Below are positions 21,423 to 30,912 of a stretch of DNA of 64,000 nucleotides, piece after piece (the stretch's first letter is position 1; each line of letters opens with the position of its first letter). The position numbers and the translations under genes are program-made. Source of the DNA: Arthrobacter nitrophenolicus (GTDB lineage Bacteria > Actinomycetota > Actinomycetes > Actinomycetales > Micrococcaceae); assembly GCF_000332815.1 (NCBI RefSeq), contig NZ_AOFD01000004.1, forward strand, positions 1 to 64,000. Reading direction: 5' to 3'. The notes under the pieces were generated by a model, which worked only from the letters and a program-made list of their open reading frames with translations, had not been told where the DNA came from and did no database searches.

Positions 21423-21428
21423 AGACTA
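21423..21428 (-). promoter_or_regulatory. Candidate -10 box for nucS
   Basis: TAGTCT on the minus strand, 7 bases before the GTG at 21415, with no Shine-Dalgarno sequence between. Confidence 0.45.
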
Positions 21429-21520
21429 CCGCCTGCAGCCTTGCGGCCCGGTCCCGACGCCGGCTCGCACGGCGGTTGCGCGGGTGCGGGAGCCGTGCCG
21501 GGCTGGGGCAGAATGGATGC

Positions 21521-21877
21521 ATGCCGCGTTCCAACCGTCCCCGCCGTCCTGTCTCCGGAAAAGGTGCAGGCCCGGGAAAGCGGGGTGCCGGCAAAAAGGG
21601 CGGCGGGGACGTTCCCGAGCTGGACCTGGAACGCGCCCGGGCCGGCATCGCCCGGCGTGAAAGCGCGCCGGACGGCGAATGGATGGTCCGCACCATGACC
21701 GCCAAAAACGCCGAAAAGACCTACATCTGCCCTGAGTGCTCCACGGCCGTCCTGCCCGGCGTCGCGCACCTGGTGGTCTGGAAGGACGACCATCTCTTCG
21801 GGGCAGCCGCCGGCCTGGCGGAGCGGCGCCACTGGCATACAAACTGCTGGATGTCGCGCAGTTACCGCTACCGCTGA
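21521..21877 (+). CDS. Small conserved protein with a putative zinc knuckle
   Basis: A 118-residue protein of unknown function. The first 35 residues are Arg/Lys/Gly-rich and probably disordered ([20 protein letters not shown]). The rest is compact, with CPEC near residue 68, HWHTNCW near residue 105, and basic ends, which suggests a metal site and nucleic acid contact. Similar proteins next to nucS are seen in relatives, often under a vague ATP/GTP-binding label; I see no P-loop. The ATG follows CAGAAT at 6 bases. It is divergent from nucS. Confidence 0.7.
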   Translation: MPRSNRPRRPVSGKGAGPGKRGAGKKGGGDVPELDLERARAGIARRESAPDGEWMVRTMTAKNAEKTYICPECSTAVLPGVAHLVVWKDDHLFGAAAGLAERRHWHTNCWMSRSYRYR

Positions 21878-21908
21878 CATCCGCGGGCGGCAGAACCCCT
21901 GCTGTCGC

Positions 21909-21914
21909 TAAGCT
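21909..21914 (+). promoter_or_regulatory. Candidate -10 box for the hydrolase at 21922
   Basis: TAAGCT, 7 bases before the ATG at 21922. Confidence 0.4.
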
Positions 21915-21921
21915 GGCAGGC

Positions 21922-22720
21922 ATGACTTTTCATCCGTCGTCGTACGAATTCACGCCCTCCGGGGGACCTGTTCCCATCCGTGCCTCCACCGTCCTGCCCG
22001 CCCGGCGCGAAAACGTGGAGCTGCAGACGGACGACGGCCACACCCTGGTGGGTGAACTCGCGCTGCCGGAATCGGGGCCCGTCCACGCTACGCTCATCAC
22101 CCTGCACCCCCTGCCCACGCACGGCGGTTCATGGATTCGCACGTCTACCGCAAGGCCTCCTACCGCCTGCCGGCGCTGGCAGGTGTCGCGGTGCTCCGCT
22201 TCAACACCCGGGGCACGGCATCCCCGCGCGGCACCAGCACGGGCGCCTTCGAGGAAGGCATCGGCGAGCGGTACGACGTCGAGGCGGCGGTGCGGTTCGC
22301 GGTGGAACGCGGCCTGCCCAACCGGTGGCTGGTGGGCTGGTCCTTCGGCACGGAACTGGCGCTGATGTACGGCGCGGTGGAGCCGGTGGCATCGCAGGTG
22401 GAAGGCGCCGTGCTGCTGTCGCCGCCGCTGCACCGTGCCACGGACAAGCACCTCCAGCAGTGGGCGGAATCGGGCAAGCCGCTCACCGTCCTGGTCCCCG
22501 AGCACGACGACTTCCTCCAGCCCGCCGAGGCGGCCGCACGGTTCAGCCTGGTGCCGCAGGCGCGGGTGGTGGGCGTCGACGGCGCCAAGCACCTGTGGTG
22601 GGGGAAAAGTACGCGGCCCGGGTCCTGAACGAAATCGTGGATGACGTCACCGGGGCCGGCTCCGGCCCTGCCGGGCTGCCGACGGAATGGGACGGCCCGT
22701 CGGCCACCGCTCCGGCCTAG
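21922..22720 (+). CDS. Alpha/beta hydrolase (two frameshifts as read)
   Basis: A cytoplasmic alpha/beta hydrolase of the type acting on small acyl or peptide substrates, substrate unknown. Frame 1 runs from ATG 21922 through TLITLHPLPTHGG. It resumes in another frame at 22131 (MDSHVYRKASYRLPAL, NTRGTASPRG, nucleophile elbow GWSFG) and shifts again near 22600 into KYAARVLNEIVDDV. Adding one base at about 22127 and one G at about 22599 gives a continuous 266-residue protein, normal for the family. The acid residue lies in LVPEHDDFL and the histidine in GAKHLW. Confidence 0.75.
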
Positions 22721-22757
22721 GCCGCCGGGGGAGCGGCGCGGACCAGGGCTGGTCCTG

Positions 22758-24070
22758 TCAGTGCTGGTCCTGCCGCACGATGTAGATCTCCCGGATCAGC
22801 AGCAGGACGGCCGCTGCGGTGGGAATGGCGATCAGCGCGCCAAGAATCCCCAGCAGGCTGCCGCCCGCGATGACTGAAATGACTGCCACCGCTCCCGGCA
22901 CTGCAACCGCCTTTTGCATGATGCGCGGCGAGATGAAATAGGCCTCGAACTGCAGGTAGGCGAAGTAGCAGATGGCGTAGATGGCGGCCGTCTGCCAGCC
23001 CTCCGTCAGGGAGACGAGCAGCACCACCACGGCGGCGATCATTCCCCCCACCAGCGGGATGAACGCGAGCAGGGCGACGACGAAGGCCAGCAGCAGGGCG
23101 AACGGGATGCCCAGGATGGACATCACGATGAAGGCGAAGGTGGCATTGAGGAGCGCCACGCAGGCCTGGCCGATCACGTAGTTGCCCACAGACCGGGTGA
23201 TCTCCTCGGACAGGGCTTCCACGCGGTGGCGGCGGGAGCGGGGCGCCAGCCGGTAGCCCCACTTCTTCATCGCCGGCAGGGCGGCCAGGAAGTACAGGCT
23301 CAGCACCAGCACGATCAGGGCCCCGAACAGGCCGTTGGCCACGGTGGAACCAAAGCCCACCACGCCGCCGAAGATACCGCCCACCGCGGCGGGGTCGTTC
23401 ACGAACTTGTCCAGTTCCTCCGCCACCCGGTCACGGACGCCGAACTGGTCGTCGAGGCTGCGGAAGAACTCCGAATCGATGAAGTCCCGGATCCACACCG
23501 GCGCCTGCTCCACGATTTCCGTCACCTGCTCCACGATGGTGGGGATCAGGGTGGCGAAGAAGCCGACGACGGCGCTCACCAGGACAGTCACGGACACCAG
23601 GATTCCTGCCGGCCGCGGGATCTTGCGGTTCTCCAGCCAGCCCACCACCGGTTCCAGGCCCAGGGCGATGAACAGGGCCGCCACGATCCACAGCAGCAGC
23701 TGCGTGGTGTTCGAGCCGATCCAGTAGACCAGCAGCGCAAGCCCCACGCCGACGGTTCCCATGAAGCCCATATAGAGGGGATGCTGCGGCGACATCCGGG
23801 GACCGGGCCGGCCGAACTGCGGCCTTACCTCGCCGTCCGGGTCAGTGGTCAAAACCTCTTGCTCCTGGACGTACTCCGGCGGCATCTCGAACCGCAGCCT
23901 GGGCTGGGCGCCTGGCAGCGGCTGGCGAAGCCGGCGGGCCACAAAACCGAGCGCCGCCGCGGCGGTGCCCTTCCTGCGGGCGTGCGGGGCCCCTCGGGTG
24001 CGGCTGCCGGTGGCTCCTGGCCTCCGGAATTGTTGGCTGCCGAGGAAGACTCGTCCGTCTTGTCAGTCAC
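22758..24070 (-). CDS. AI-2E family transporter (frameshift near the N-terminus as read)
   Basis: A membrane exporter of the AI-2E (PerM/UPF0118) family with about eight hydrophobic segments; substrates are poorly defined and some members move autoinducer-2 or sodium. The core from GTG 23942 to 22758 is intact, including LALGLEPVVGWLENRK and the long re-entrant region GFGSTVANGLFGALIVL. Upstream the coding signal continues in another frame from GTG 24070 (TDKTDESSSAANNSGGQEPP). One base added near 23980 joins the two into 437 residues. The acidic N-terminal tail is typical of actinobacterial members. If the shift is real, translation could still begin at 23942. Confidence 0.75.
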
Positions 24071-24274
24071 TGGTTTTGAGGGCCTGTTCCGTACGTGGCG
24101 CCGCGTCAACGGGCCAATGTGATGATCATCGCAAACACTATCAGCAGCCTTGTCAACAGCTGCGGACGGGGGTGGTCCGGGGCATTTTCCCGGGGCGGCA
24201 GCCACCCAATCCGGGGCCCTGGTAACAAAACGGTTACTATGGAAGGCAAACCCCCGCTGATGATAGGTGTTCCC

Positions 24275-25972
24275 TTGCGTTTAAAGACTGCAGTCGCACT
24301 CGTGCTGCTCGGCCTCCTGACACTTTTGGCCGGCATCGGCCAGAGAACCATCTGGGCCCCTTCCGAGACCTTCACGGCAGCCGCGCCGGCCGACACGGCG
24401 GAAGCGCCGCTGACCGTCATTGACCAGAACCTGCGCACCCTGCACGGCGGTACCGTCAAGATCAGCATCGAGGGCGACGGCAACTTCCTGCTCGCCGCCG
24501 GCCGTCCGGACGACGTCGACGCCTGGGTTGGACAGGCCGCGCACAACACCATCAGCGGTGTTTCTGAGGACGGCAAGTCCCTGCAGGTCGAGCACACCGA
24601 CGGCGAGGCCACCACCCCCAACCCGGCCGGCTCCGACCTTTGGGTTTCCAGCGAAAACGCCAGCGGTGAACTGGAATACTCCTGGACGCCTCCGGCAGAC
24701 GGCGACTGGAGCCTCCTGCTCGCCTCCGACGGAACCAAGGCCGCGCCGGCCTCCGTCTCCATGACATTCCCCAACGACACATCCACACCGTGGGCCATTC
24801 CCCTCATCGTGCTTGGCTCCCTCCTGATCCTTGGCGGCATCGCGCTGGCACTGATCTCCGCGCGCAAGCGGAACGGTGAAGGCGATGGGCAGGGCAGCGG
24901 CTTTGCGCAGCGGGCCCGTGCCCGGAGCCAGTCGGGAGCCGGATCTTCCAAGGCATCCTCGCGTGCCGGCATGGTGGCTGCGGGCATCACTGCAGCAGTC
25001 CTCGCGGGGTCCGGCACGGCTGCGTACGCTGCCACGCCCGCTCCGGAAGCCACCGGTTCGCCGTCGGCACCGGCTGCCCCGGAGGCCGGATCGCCGGTCC
25101 TGCTTGATGCCCAGTTCCGCAGGATCCTGGAGCAGGTTTCCAGCGCCGTCGACGCCGGTGATGCCGCCAAGGACGCGGGCCAGCTGGCCGAGCGTGTGGG
25201 CGGCACCGAGCTGGAAGTGCGCACCCAGAACTACAAGATCCGTTCCCAGGTGGGTTCCTACGAAGCCAGGATGCCCGTCCGCTCCACCAAGCTGCTCACC
25301 ACCGTGGTCACCAGTGACCGCGACTGGCCCCGCTCCGTCCTTGCCGTCACCCAGGGCGACGGCAACGTGGTGCCCCAGCTGCTGACCCTGGTCCAGCCCT
25401 CCCCGCGCGAGAACTACAAGCTGGTGGAAACCACCCCGCTCCAGCCCGGCGCCACGTTCCCCACCATCAGCCGCGGCGGCACGGACACGCTCGCCGCCGG
25501 CGACAAGACCGGCCTGCTGTACAGCGGGGAAGAGGCCCTCTCGGGCCTCGCCGACCGCCTGACCACTCCCGATTCCGCCTTCAAGGACAAGCTTGTTGAG
25601 GGCGAGTCCTCGCCGTACATCGCCGACACGCTGTCCTACCAGGCAGAGGTGGTCAAGGCCGGGGAGAACGGCAACTTCGCCTTCACCCACAAGGTGGTTC
25701 CGGAAAGCACGGTGGTCTTCCGCACCGACGACGGCGGGGCCCTGGTCCTGGGCCGGATCAACTTCGGTTTTGAAGGCACGCCGAAGGCTGCCGGCGACAA
25801 GCTGACCATCGGTGATGACGCAGCAGCCCTGGCCGGCGGCAAGGAAACCACCACCGGCATGGTGCTCAACTTCGCCGAGTCGATGGCAGTGTACATACCG
25901 CCTGCCGGCTCCAGCGACCCCATGAAGCTCGTCGCCGCAACCCGCGGCCTGGTCGGCGCCAGCTTCAAGTAG
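24275..25972 (+). CDS. Unrecognised exported protein with two extracellular domains
   Basis: I do not recognise a family. The 565 residues contain a signal-anchor helix (LKTAVALVLLGLLTLLAG), a first outer domain to about 165, and a second membrane helix (IPLIVLGSLLILGGIALALI). A basic Gly/Ser linker follows, then a second signal-like helix ending AGSGTAAYAATPAPEATG and a C-terminal outer domain of about 300 residues. That last part is rich in beta-type sequence and has no cysteines. TTG 24275 has GATAGGTG 5 bases upstream; ATG 24260 and 24239 are alternatives. TACTAT at 24235 may be its -10 box. Confidence 0.75.
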   Translation: MRLKTAVALVLLGLLTLLAGIGQRTIWAPSETFTAAAPADTAEAPLTVIDQNLRTLHGGTVKISIEGDGNFLLAAGRPDDVDAWVGQAAHNTISGVSEDGKSLQVEHTDGEATTPNPAGSDLWVSSENASGELEYSWTPPADGDWSLLLASDGTKAAPASVSMTFPNDTSTPWAIPLIVLGSLLILGGIALALISARKRNGEGDGQGSGFAQRARARSQSGAGSSKASSRAGMVAAGITAAVLAGSGTAAYAATPAPEATGSPSAPAAPEAGSPVLLDAQFRRILEQVSSAVDAGDAAKDAGQLAERVGGTELEVRTQNYKIRSQVGSYEARMPVRSTKLLTTVVTSDRDWPRSVLAVTQGDGNVVPQLLTLVQPSPRENYKLVETTPLQPGATFPTISRGGTDTLAAGDKTGLLYSGEEALSGLADRLTTPDSAFKDKLVEGESSPYIADTLSYQAEVVKAGENGNFAFTHKVVPESTVVFRTDDGGALVLGRINFGFEGTPKAAGDKLTIGDDAAALAGGKETTTGMVLNFAESMAVYIPPAGSSDPMKLVAATRGLVGASFK

Positions 25973-26011
25973 CCCCGGCACCGTATTACTTCCGGCAGCG
26001 GCCGGAGTGGC

Positions 26012-26017
26012 TAAAGT
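26012..26017 (+). promoter_or_regulatory. Candidate -10 box for the thioredoxin/TPR gene
   Basis: TAAAGT, 7 bases before the ATG at 26025. Confidence 0.4.
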
Positions 26018-26024
26018 GGAAAGC

Positions 26025-27017
26025 ATGAGTTCGCCTGCTTCCCGCCCAGTCCCTCCAGCCGCTGCCAGCCTGCTTAACCTGCGCGGCGCCGTCGACCTTT
26101 CAACCCTGAAGCAGCGCCCGGCCGCGCCTGCCGGAACCGGCGCCGCCGGTGGTGCCGTCGCACCGGACGGGTCGCAGTCCGGCGGAACTGCAGGCGGACC
26201 GGACCTGCGGGTCAACGTCACCGAGGCCAATTTCCAGCAACTGGTGGAACTGTCCGCGCAGGTCCCCGTGGTGTTCGCCCTGTGGGCCCCGTACTCGCCG
26301 GAGTCCACCGGGATGCTGCAGACGCTGGACAGCGTGGTGAAGAGCTACGGGGGCCGGCTTGTCCTAGGGGCCGCCGATATCGAGGCGTTTCCGCAGCTGG
26401 CCCAGGCGTTCCAGGTGCAGGCAGTGCCCACCGCTGTGGCCGTCCTCAAGGGTCAGCCCGTACCGCTCTTCCAGGGCAGCGCGGACGAGCAGCAAGTGCG
26501 CGCCCTGTTCGACGAGCTGCTGAAGGTGGCTGCGGCGAACGGCGTGACCGGCAGCCTGAACGCGGGCGCCGGTGAGGAATCCGAGCCCGCGCCGCTGCCG
26601 CCACTTCACCAGGCCGCCTACGATGCCATCGAGGCGGGCGACTTCGACGCTGCCGCGGATGCCTACCGCCAAGCGCTCAAGGAGATGCCCTCGGACCACG
26701 AGGCCAAGGCAGGACTTGCCCAGGTGGAGCTGATGGCACGCCTGCAGCCGCTCTCGGCCCAGGACGCCGAGTCCGTCCGCACGCTCGCCGCCAACGAGCC
26801 GGACAACCTGGAAGCCCAGCTTGCTGTCGCGGACCTGGACATCGCCGGCGGACACGTTGACGACGGCCTGAACCGGCTGGTGGCGTTCATTGGCAGGAAC
26901 TTCGGTCCGGAGCGTGAGACCGCCCGCGTCCGCCTGCTGGAACTCTTCGACGTGGTGGGCGCATCCGACGAACGCGTTTCTAAGGCGCGCCAGGCACTGG
27001 CGAGGGTCCTCTTCTAG
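26025..27017 (+). CDS. YbbN/CnoX-like thioredoxin-fold and TPR co-chaperone
   Basis: The 330 residues hold a flexible Ala/Pro/Gly-rich N-terminus (1–65), a thioredoxin fold (about 70–180) and TPR-like helices (about 195–330, AYDAIEAGDFDAAADAYRQA). The thioredoxin active site reads WAPYSPES, with no CxxC, so it cannot do disulfide chemistry. This matches YbbN-type proteins that hold unfolding clients for GroEL/DnaK; the role is inferred from architecture. The stop shares one base with the GTG start of the next gene. Confidence 0.85.
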   Translation: MSSPASRPVPPAAASLLNLRGAVDLSTLKQRPAAPAGTGAAGGAVAPDGSQSGGTAGGPDLRVNVTEANFQQLVELSAQVPVVFALWAPYSPESTGMLQTLDSVVKSYGGRLVLGAADIEAFPQLAQAFQVQAVPTAVAVLKGQPVPLFQGSADEQQVRALFDELLKVAAANGVTGSLNAGAGEESEPAPLPPLHQAAYDAIEAGDFDAAADAYRQALKEMPSDHEAKAGLAQVELMARLQPLSAQDAESVRTLAANEPDNLEAQLAVADLDIAGGHVDDGLNRLVAFIGRNFGPERETARVRLLELFDVVGASDERVSKARQALARVLF

Positions 27018-28114
27018 TGCCGGGCCTCTTCGATCCGCTGAAGCTCCGTTCCCTGGAGCTCCAGCACCGCGGCTGGCTGTCGCCCATGTGCCAGTACAGC
27101 TGCGATCCCGACGCCGCGCCAGGGGTTCCCAACGACTGGCACCTCATGCATCTGGGTTCCTTTGCCGCCGGCGGGGCCGCGCTGCTGCTCACCGAGGCGG
27201 CCGCGGTGGCTGCCGAGGGCCGCATCAGCCCCCGCGACGCCGGGCTCTACAACGATGACCAGGCCGAGGCGTGGCAGCGGATCACCACCTTTGTGCACCG
27301 CCATGGAGCGGCCGGCGCGAAGATCGGAGTGCAGCTGGCGCATGCCGGCCGGAAGGCCTCCACGTGGTGGCCGTTCTCCGGCAGGCATGGCAGTGTGGCA
27401 GCCGCCGACGGCGGTTGGGGCACAGCGGGTCCTTCAGCCGTGGCCTACGACGGCTACGAGGTTCCCGCCGAGATGACAGCCGGGCAGATCCGGGCGGTGA
27501 TCTCGGACTTCGCGGCAGCGGCGCAGCGCGCGGTGGACGCAGGCTTTGACACCGTGGAGATCCATGGCGCACACGGCTACCTGCTGCATCAGTTCCAGAG
27601 CCCGCTGACGAACCTGCGCACCGACGAATGGGGCGGGGACGAGGCCGGCCGCAACCGCCTGATGCTTGCCGTCGTCGATGCCGTGCGCAACGCCATCCCC
27701 GACTCGATGCCGCTGCTGCTGAGGATTTCCGCCACCGACTGGGCCGAGGGCGGCGTTGACCTGCCGGCTTCCATCCGCCTGGCACGGCAGGCAGCGGAAC
27801 GCGGCGTGGACCTGGTTGACGTGTCCAGCGGGGGAGCAGTGGCCCACCAAAGGATTACGCCCGGCCCCGGATACCAGACCGGTTTTTCCGCGGCCATCCG
27901 CAAAGAGGCCGGCATTCCCACCGGGACAGTGGGCCTGCTGACCTCCGCCGGGCAGGCCGGACACGCCATCGCCAGCGGACAGGCCGATGCCGTGCTGATT
28001 GCCAGGGCCGCGCTCCGCGACCCGCACTGGTGGCTCCGTGCAGCGTTCGAACTGGGCCACGAAATCGGCTGGGCTCCCCAGTACGAGCGGGCGATGCCGC
28101 GGCGCAGCTTCTGA
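27017..28114 (+). CDS. NADH:flavin oxidoreductase, old yellow enzyme family (YqjM-like)
   Basis: An FMN-dependent ene-reductase that reduces activated double bonds with NAD(P)H. The 365-residue TIM barrel has LSPMCQYSC near residue 22, where the cysteine typical of the YqjM class sits. The substrate-binding pair is in EIHGAHGYLLHQF near residue 179, with NLRTDEWGG after it and GQADAVLIARAALRDP near the C-terminus. The GTG start overlaps the previous stop by one base. The natural substrate is unknown; a xenobiotic or stress role is usual for the class. Confidence 0.9.
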   Translation: MPGLFDPLKLRSLELQHRGWLSPMCQYSCDPDAAPGVPNDWHLMHLGSFAAGGAALLLTEAAAVAAEGRISPRDAGLYNDDQAEAWQRITTFVHRHGAAGAKIGVQLAHAGRKASTWWPFSGRHGSVAAADGGWGTAGPSAVAYDGYEVPAEMTAGQIRAVISDFAAAAQRAVDAGFDTVEIHGAHGYLLHQFQSPLTNLRTDEWGGDEAGRNRLMLAVVDAVRNAIPDSMPLLLRISATDWAEGGVDLPASIRLARQAAERGVDLVDVSSGGAVAHQRITPGPGYQTGFSAAIRKEAGIPTGTVGLLTSAGQAGHAIASGQADAVLIARAALRDPHWWLRAAFELGHEIGWAPQYERAMPRRSF

Positions 28115-28128
28115 GTACGGGAGCAGCA

Positions 28129-28395
28129 ATGACGCCCCGTGATTCCGCCGGCATCGACCAGCAGCTGGAAGCCACAATCCTTGGGCTCCTGGCTGCCAGG
28201 GCCGCCACGTCCACCATCTGTCCGTCCGACGCGGCACGGGCCGTCGGCGGCGAACACTGGCGCGATCTTATGGAGCCGGCCCGGCGTGCGGCGCGGCGGC
28301 TCGTCGACGCCGGCGAGGTTGTGATTACCCAAGGTGGTTCGGTGGTTGATCCGGCCACTGCGAAGGGGCCCATCCGCATCCGCAAGGCCACTTAG
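28129..28395 (+). CDS. DUF3253 family protein
   Basis: An 88-residue protein matching DUF3253 in length and in the block STICPSDAARAVGG ... WRDLMEPARRAARRL ... GEVVITQGG. The fold looks like a winged helix (helix-rich with a terminal beta turn). The function is not known; many members follow or fuse to unrelated oxidoreductases. ATG 28129 lies 15 bases after the old-yellow-enzyme stop, so it is probably in the same transcript. Confidence 0.8.
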   Translation: MTPRDSAGIDQQLEATILGLLAARAATSTICPSDAARAVGGEHWRDLMEPARRAARRLVDAGEVVITQGGSVVDPATAKGPIRIRKAT

Positions 28396-28484
28396 GAAGG
28401 GCGGGCAGTCTGGCGGGGCGGACAGCAGCCGTACGCCTTTATTTCTACTCCTCCCGGAGGACCCCGCAGCCGTGTTCCGGGGGC

Positions 28485-28490
28485 TAGTCT
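28485..28490 (+). promoter_or_regulatory. Candidate -10 box for the ABC transporter genes
   Basis: TAGTCT, 6 bases before the ATG at 28497. Confidence 0.45.
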
Positions 28491-28496
28491 GGCTTC

Positions 28497-29336
28497 ATGA
28501 CCGCCCAGCATCCCGATCCCGCGGGCGTGCCGCTGCATCCCGCCGAGGCCGCCGCACCCCCTTCCCCTGCCGCCGCCGGCGCAGTTCCGGCCCTGGCCAT
28601 CCGCGGCCTGGCCAAGCGGTTCGGCCAGAAAATCGCGGTGGACGGCATCAGCCTGGACGTGCCTGCCGGCTCCTTCTACGGCATCGTGGGCCCCAACGGC
28701 GCAGGCAAGACCACCACGCTGTCCATGGCCACCGGACTGCTGCGGCCGGACTTCGGGACAGCGTTTGTCCACGGCATCGATGTCTGGGCGCACCCCCTCG
28801 AAGCCAAGAAACTCATGGGCGTCCTGCCCGACGGCGTCAGGCTGTTCGACAGGCTGACCGGTGAACAACTGATCACCTACGCCGGACTGCTGCGCGGCAT
28901 GGACAGGGCCGTGGTGGCCTCCCGCGTGGGCGACCTGCTGGAAGCCATGGACCTGACGCAGGATGCGGGAACGCTGGTGGTGGACTACTCCGCCGGCATG
29001 ACCAAGAAAATCGCGCTCGCCTCCGCCCTGATCCATGCCCCCCGGTTGCTGGTCCTCGACGAACCCTTCGAGGCCGTGGACCCGGTCTCGGCGGCGAACA
29101 TCCACTCCATCCTGGACGGCTACGTGGCGTCGGGCGGTACGGTCATCATGTCCAGCCATGTCATGGACCTGGTCCAGCGCATGTGCGATCACGTGGCTGT
29201 GGTGGCGGGCGGCCGGCTCCTGGCTGCCGGCACTGTTGACGAGGTCCGCGCCGGTGCATCCCTCGAAGACCGGTTCGTCCAGTTGGTCGGCGGACGCAGC
29301 CGCACGGAAGGGCTGGAATGGTTGCGCACCTTCTAA
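28497..29336 (+). CDS. ABC transporter ATP-binding protein
   Basis: The energising subunit of an ABC exporter, 279 residues. After a 30-residue Ala/Pro-rich tail come Walker A GPNGAGKTTT (near residue 65), a variant signature YSAGMTKKIALA (near 164), Walker B LLVLDEPFEAVDP (near 184), and the switch histidine in MSSHVMDLV. It belongs to the drug/polysaccharide (CcmA-like) exporter class. It overlaps the permease gene by 19 bases, so the two are translationally coupled. The cargo cannot be predicted. Confidence 0.92.
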   Translation: MTAQHPDPAGVPLHPAEAAAPPSPAAAGAVPALAIRGLAKRFGQKIAVDGISLDVPAGSFYGIVGPNGAGKTTTLSMATGLLRPDFGTAFVHGIDVWAHPLEAKKLMGVLPDGVRLFDRLTGEQLITYAGLLRGMDRAVVASRVGDLLEAMDLTQDAGTLVVDYSAGMTKKIALASALIHAPRLLVLDEPFEAVDPVSAANIHSILDGYVASGGTVIMSSHVMDLVQRMCDHVAVVAGGRLLAAGTVDEVRAGASLEDRFVQLVGGRSRTEGLEWLRTF

Positions 29337-30887
29337 GGCTGAAACTGACCCTGCTCCGCAACGGCCTCCGCCGCAGTCCCTGGCAGCTCGTGGGCCTGGC
29401 TTTCGCCGGACTCTACGCGCTGGGCCTGGTCTTCACCCTGGTGTTGGCTCTGGTCCTGCTGCGCTCCGCGGACGCTGAAATCGCGCAGACCGCGGTGGTG
29501 CTCGGCGGCTCCGCTGCCGTCCTGGGGTGGGGAATCATCGGTAGTGGCCTCAGCCACGGACATGACCCTGGACCCGTCCCGTTTCACCACCTTCGCCATC
29601 CCGATGCGGCAGATGCTGGCCGGCCTGGCGCTCGGCGGGCTGATCGGCATCCCGGGCCTTGCCACTGCCCTGGTGGCGCTGTCCACGGTGGTGACCTGGT
29701 TCCGTGGGGTGCTGCCCGTGCTCGGCGCACTGCTGGGGGCGGCGCTGGGCGTGATGACGTGCATCGTGCTTTCAAAGGTGGTGACCACGGCCACCGCCAG
29801 CCTTGCAGCCTCCCGGCGGTTCAAGGACATCAGCGCCATTGCCTTCATGGTTCCGCTCGTCCTCCTCGGACCCATCATCGCGGGCGTCGGCCAGGGCATC
29901 TCGAACTCGACCGCTTTCCTGCCGGACTTCGCAAGGGTGCTCTCCTGGACCCCGCTCGGGGCCGCCTGGTCCCTGGGCGGCGAGCTCCACGCAGGGCAGT
30001 TTGGTCCGGCCGCGGTCAAGCTCCTGGTGGCGGTGGCCTCGCTTGCTGCGCTGGCCTGGTGCTGGAAGGTGCTCCTGGAAAGGGCGCTCGTCACGCCGCC
30101 GTACGCCGGCAGCGGCAAGCGCAAGGGAAGCAGGCTTGGGCTCCTGGGGATCCTGCCGCCCGTACCGGCGGGCGCCGTCATGGCGAGGTCGCTCACCTAC
30201 TGGGTCCGGGACCCCCGCTACTCGGGATCGCTGGTGGTCATCCCTCTGCTGCCCGTTGTCCTGGTCTTCCAGGGCGCCCAGACCGGAGAGTACTCCAGCC
30301 TTGCCTTCCTGGCGCCGATCTCCGCGTTCATCATCGCGTGGTCCATTTCGGCCGACGTGTCCTATGACAACACCGCGTTCGCCCTGCACCTGGCAACAGG
30401 GGTGTCCGGCGTGGCGGACCGGCTGGGCCGCGCCCTGGCCTGCCTGTCCTTCGCCCTTCCGGTGGTGGTCATCTTTGCCGTGGGCTCCGCGGCGTTCACC
30501 GGCGAATGGTCCGGACTGCCCGGCCAGCTCGGGCTGGGACTGGGTATCCTCTTCACCTGCCTGGGGCTGGCGTCCGTAGTTTCTGCCCGCTACACCGTGG
30601 CGGTTCCGCTCCCCGGGGACAGCCCGTTCAAGAAGCCGCCGGGCAACGTGGGGCAGACCCTCGCAGTGCAGTTCGGCGGGATGCTGGTCCTGGTGGTGCT
30701 GGTCCTGCCCGAGGCGGCGCTGATGGTCGCGCAGCTGGTGACCGGCAACAGCCTCTTTGGCTGGCTCAACCTCGCGGTGGGAACGGTGCTGGGCCTCGTC
30801 CTGTTCGTGCTTGGTGTGCGGCTGGGCGGGAAATGGCTCGATGCCCGCGGGCCGGAACTCCTGGCCCAGGTGGCTGTTAATAAGTAA
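29318..30887 (+). CDS. ABC transporter permease (frameshift near codon 75 as read)
   Basis: The membrane partner of the preceding ATPase, with about ten to twelve hydrophobic segments. Frame 1 reads MVAHLLRLKLTLLRNGLRR to GSAAVLGWGII. The sequence then continues in another frame as VVASATDMTLDPSRFTTFA to the stop at 30887. The join near 29539 needs one base removed or two added (ATCATC then GG/GTAGTG), giving about 522 residues. The block MTLDPSRFTTFAIP is typical of actinobacterial ABC-2-like permeases. If the shift is real the transporter is dead. Confidence 0.8.
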
Positions 30888-30912
30888 CGGCGATACGGCG
30901 GAAGGAAACAGC

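Noticed and set aside
26025..26600. Functional thioredoxin
   Set aside because: The active-site position reads WAPYSPES with no cysteine pair.
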